A program made the translations under genes and the position numbers. Of a stretch of 7,510 bases of DNA, positions 6,070-7,510 are shown piece by piece. Origin of the DNA: an uncultured beta proteobacterium (GTDB lineage Bacteria > Pseudomonadota > Gammaproteobacteria > Burkholderiales > Burkholderiaceae_B); contig CAIYCP010000528.1 of assembly GCA_903924715.1 (NCBI GenBank), positions 1 through 7,510 on the forward strand, written 5' to 3'. The first letter of the stretch is position 1; the number at the start of each line of letters is the position of its first letter. Below the pieces are notes generated by a model. It ran no database searches, was not told where the DNA came from, and saw only the letters and a program-made list of their open reading frames with translations.

Positions 6070-6981
6070 TTAACGCAGAGTTGGATCTAGCCTGTCACGC
6101 AACCAGTCGCCCGTCAGGCTGATCGAGAAGGTTGTCAACACAATGACGCAGCTCGGGGCGAGCAAAATCCAGGGGGCAGTTTGTAAATATTCTCGACCAT
6201 AGCCCACCATATTGCCCAGGCTGGTAAGAGGTGGCTGTACCCCCAAGCCTAAGAAAGAAAGGCCTGATTCAAGCAAAATCACTTCAGGAAACGTGAGCGT
6301 CATACTGACTATCAGTGTGCTTGCGATGTTAGGCAAAATATGCCGAAAGTAGACCCGCCAAGAGCTAGCGCCGAGTGCATGCACTGCATTGGCATAGCCT
6401 TGTTCGTTTGCCGCGATTGTCAGGCTGCGTGTAATGCGGGCGCTGCGCTCCCAGCCATGGCAACCCATCAAACAAATAAAAAGTACAAGTGTGTTACCAA
6501 AAAAAGCCAAAACCGCCAAGGCAATGATCATAAAAGGGATCGATGCTTGAAAATCAATCAGCGTGAGTACGACCTGCTCAAGCCAGCCTTTGAAATGTGC
6601 AGCCAAAAATCCCAAGGTTAGGCCGATTACAGCTGAAAGCAACGTGCTCGCAAAGGCAATCAATAGACTGACTTGAACCGAGATCAAGAGCCGCGAAAGA
6701 ACGTCACGCCCAAGTTCATCTGTGCCGAGCAAGTGTCGCGTCGTGCCGCCTAAGCCCACTGGCGGTTGCAGGCGCGCCTTGAGGTCAAGTGCAGTATAGG
6801 CGTAGGGTGCAATAAGATCTGCTAGCGCTGCGATGACAAATATCCCAATGATCCACGCAATCGCCACGACGACGAGTGGTGGGTACTCTTGCCAAAAATA
6901 ATGGCGTGACACTTTGGGAAGTGAGGGGGTTGCTACAGTCATAGGTGGTAATTTTTCGCTAAGATTCATTGCGGGTCGCAC
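6070..6981 (-). CDS. ABC transporter permease, DppC/OppC type
   Basis: A 303-residue inner-membrane permease of the peptide/opine/nickel class. After a cytoplasmic N-terminus it has a first helix (about 36-57), the hallmark HLLGTDELGRDVLSRLL (83-99), a bundle of further helices, the EAA loop that docks on the ATPase (about 193-217, with G204 and LPN 216-218), and LSFLGLGVQPP (241-251) near the C-terminus, ending in the usual DP-L-R. Length is normal. The GTG at 6981 directly follows the TAA of the upstream permease; the ATG at 6969 is equally plausible and another is at 6942. None has a convincing SD, so coupling to the preceding gene is likely. Its heterodimer partner is the DppB-like neighbour. 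Substrate cannot be assigned from the permease alone; the downstream hydrolase and phosphatase suggest a phosphorus ester. Confidence 0.92.
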   Translation of the reverse strand: MRPAMNLSEKLPPMTVATPSLPKVSRHYFWQEYPPLVVVAIAWIIGIFVIAALADLIAPYAYTALDLKARLQPPVGLGGTTRHLLGTDELGRDVLSRLLISVQVSLLIAFASTLLSAVIGLTLGFLAAHFKGWLEQVVLTLIDFQASIPFMIIALAVLAFFGNTLVLFICLMGCHGWERSARITRSLTIAANEQGYANAVHALGASSWRVYFRHILPNIASTLIVSMTLTFPEVILLESGLSFLGLGVQPPLTSLGNMVGYGREYLQTAPWILLAPSCVIVLTTFSISLTGDWLRDRLDPTLR

Positions 6982-7510
6982 TTAGTGATGCGAAGTAGAG
7001 CTGGCGCGTAAGCGCGGATCGAACAAGCAGTAGATGGCATCGACAAATAGGTTGGTTGCGACCATACTGACCGTAATCAGTAGCAACGCGGCTTGAACGA
7101 CAGCCAGATCACGATTGCCGACTGCTGATACAGTGAGTCGACCGACTCCCGGCCAAGAAAATACGCTTTCGACCACCACGGCACCCGCGATCAGCCCTCC
7201 GAACATGAGTCCGGCGATCGTGATGATCGGGAGTGCCGCGTTGGGCAAGGCGTGGCGAATCACAACTTGAGACCAGCGTAGGCCTTTAGCAGAAGCTGCG
7301 CGTATGTAAGGTTGCCCCAAGACCTCGAGCATTGATGATCGCGTGTAACGTGCCAAGACCGCAGCGCCACCCACCGTGAGTGTCAGGATCGGTAATATCG
7401 CATGCTCAAAACCGCTAAACCCTCCGCTCGGTAACCAACCTAAACTGACTGCGAAAATTAACACTAACAAAAGACCTAGAACGAAACTCGGTAAGGTGTG
7501 TCCAGATCGG
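6982..7510 (-). CDS. ABC transporter permease, DppB/OppB type (5' part beyond window)
   Basis: The C-terminal part, about 176 residues, of a DppB-like permease; the family is normally near 310-340. The frame stays open to the window edge (…GHTLPSFVLGLLLV…), so the TTG at 7470 is an internal leucine, not the start. Visible features are LGWLPSGGF, the EAA loop (PYIRAASAKG through RHALPN), the helix with GGLIAGAVVVESVFSWPGVGRL, typical of DppB, and the ending DPRLR. The stop TAA (6982-6984) abuts the start of the DppC-like gene, giving the usual B-C order. The substrate-binding protein and probably the ATPases would lie further right, beyond the window. Confidence 0.92.
   Translation of the reverse strand, partial: RSGHTLPSFVLGLLLVLIFAVSLGWLPSGGFSGFEHAILPILTLTVGGAAVLARYTRSSMLEVLGQPYIRAASAKGLRWSQVVIRHALPNAALPIITIAGLMFGGLIAGAVVVESVFSWPGVGRLTVSAVGNRDLAVVQAALLLITVSMVATNLFVDAIYCLFDPRLRASSTSHH

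Larger units (their letters stand above)
4502..7510 (-). other. Polycistronic unit: dppB-like, dppC-like, pehA, HAD phosphatase
   Basis: The four - strand genes are packed with spacings of 0, 23 and -4 nt, with no room for an internal promoter except the 23-nt gap. The HAD gene extends the unit to 3840. Transcription begins right of the window, so its promoter cannot be seen. The packing argues that import, ester hydrolysis and phosphomonoester hydrolysis are expressed together. Confidence 0.75.

Noticed and set aside
7468..7470. TTG at 7470 as start of the DppB-like permease
   Set aside because: The frame remains open to the window edge with typical permease residues (HTLPSFVLG), and a 162-residue protein would lack half of the fold.

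Overview
The window looks like a chromosomal segment of a Pseudomonadota bacterium. Base composition is close to balanced, and the protein style (the proteobacterial GT4 glycosyltransferase, the DppB/DppC permeases, the phosphonate monoester hydrolase) fits a beta- or gammaproteobacterium, with Burkholderiales a tentative guess. I see no rRNA, tRNA, CRISPR array, insertion sequence or phage gene. Genes are densely packed and almost all of the sequence is explained by six complete genes and two cut by the window edges.

Layout, left to right. (1) A possible 16-residue tail of an upstream gene, then on the + strand a 554-residue class III, PLP-dependent aminotransferase of the glutamate-1-semialdehyde aminomutase type. 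It carries an unusual N-terminal extension of about 100 residues that includes a membrane helix. (2) A perfect 13-bp inverted repeat in the short convergent gap, probably a shared terminator. (3) On the - strand, a 202-residue multi-pass membrane protein with histidine motifs like those of the Mpo1/DUF962 family. (4) A 200-bp AT-rich divergent promoter region with Pho-box-like repeats facing both ways. (5) On the + strand, a family 4 glycosyltransferase whose 3' end overlaps the next gene by 18 bp, tail to tail. (6) On the - strand, reading right to left, a compact operon: dppB-like permease (5' end off the window), dppC-like permease, phosphonate monoester hydrolase/phosphodiesterase, and a HAD phosphatase.

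How the genes may work together. The - strand operon reads as uptake of a small solute through a Dpp-type ABC permease, cytoplasmic hydrolysis of a phosphodiester or phosphonate monoester by the formylglycine hydrolase, then release of phosphate from the resulting monoester by the HAD enzyme. This two-step logic is inferred from gene order and family chemistry. The left half (membrane-anchored aminotransferase, Mpo1-like protein, GT4 glycosyltransferase) is compatible with membrane lipid or glycolipid metabolism. A candidate Pho box in front of the glycosyltransferase, if real, would tie both halves to phosphorus limitation.
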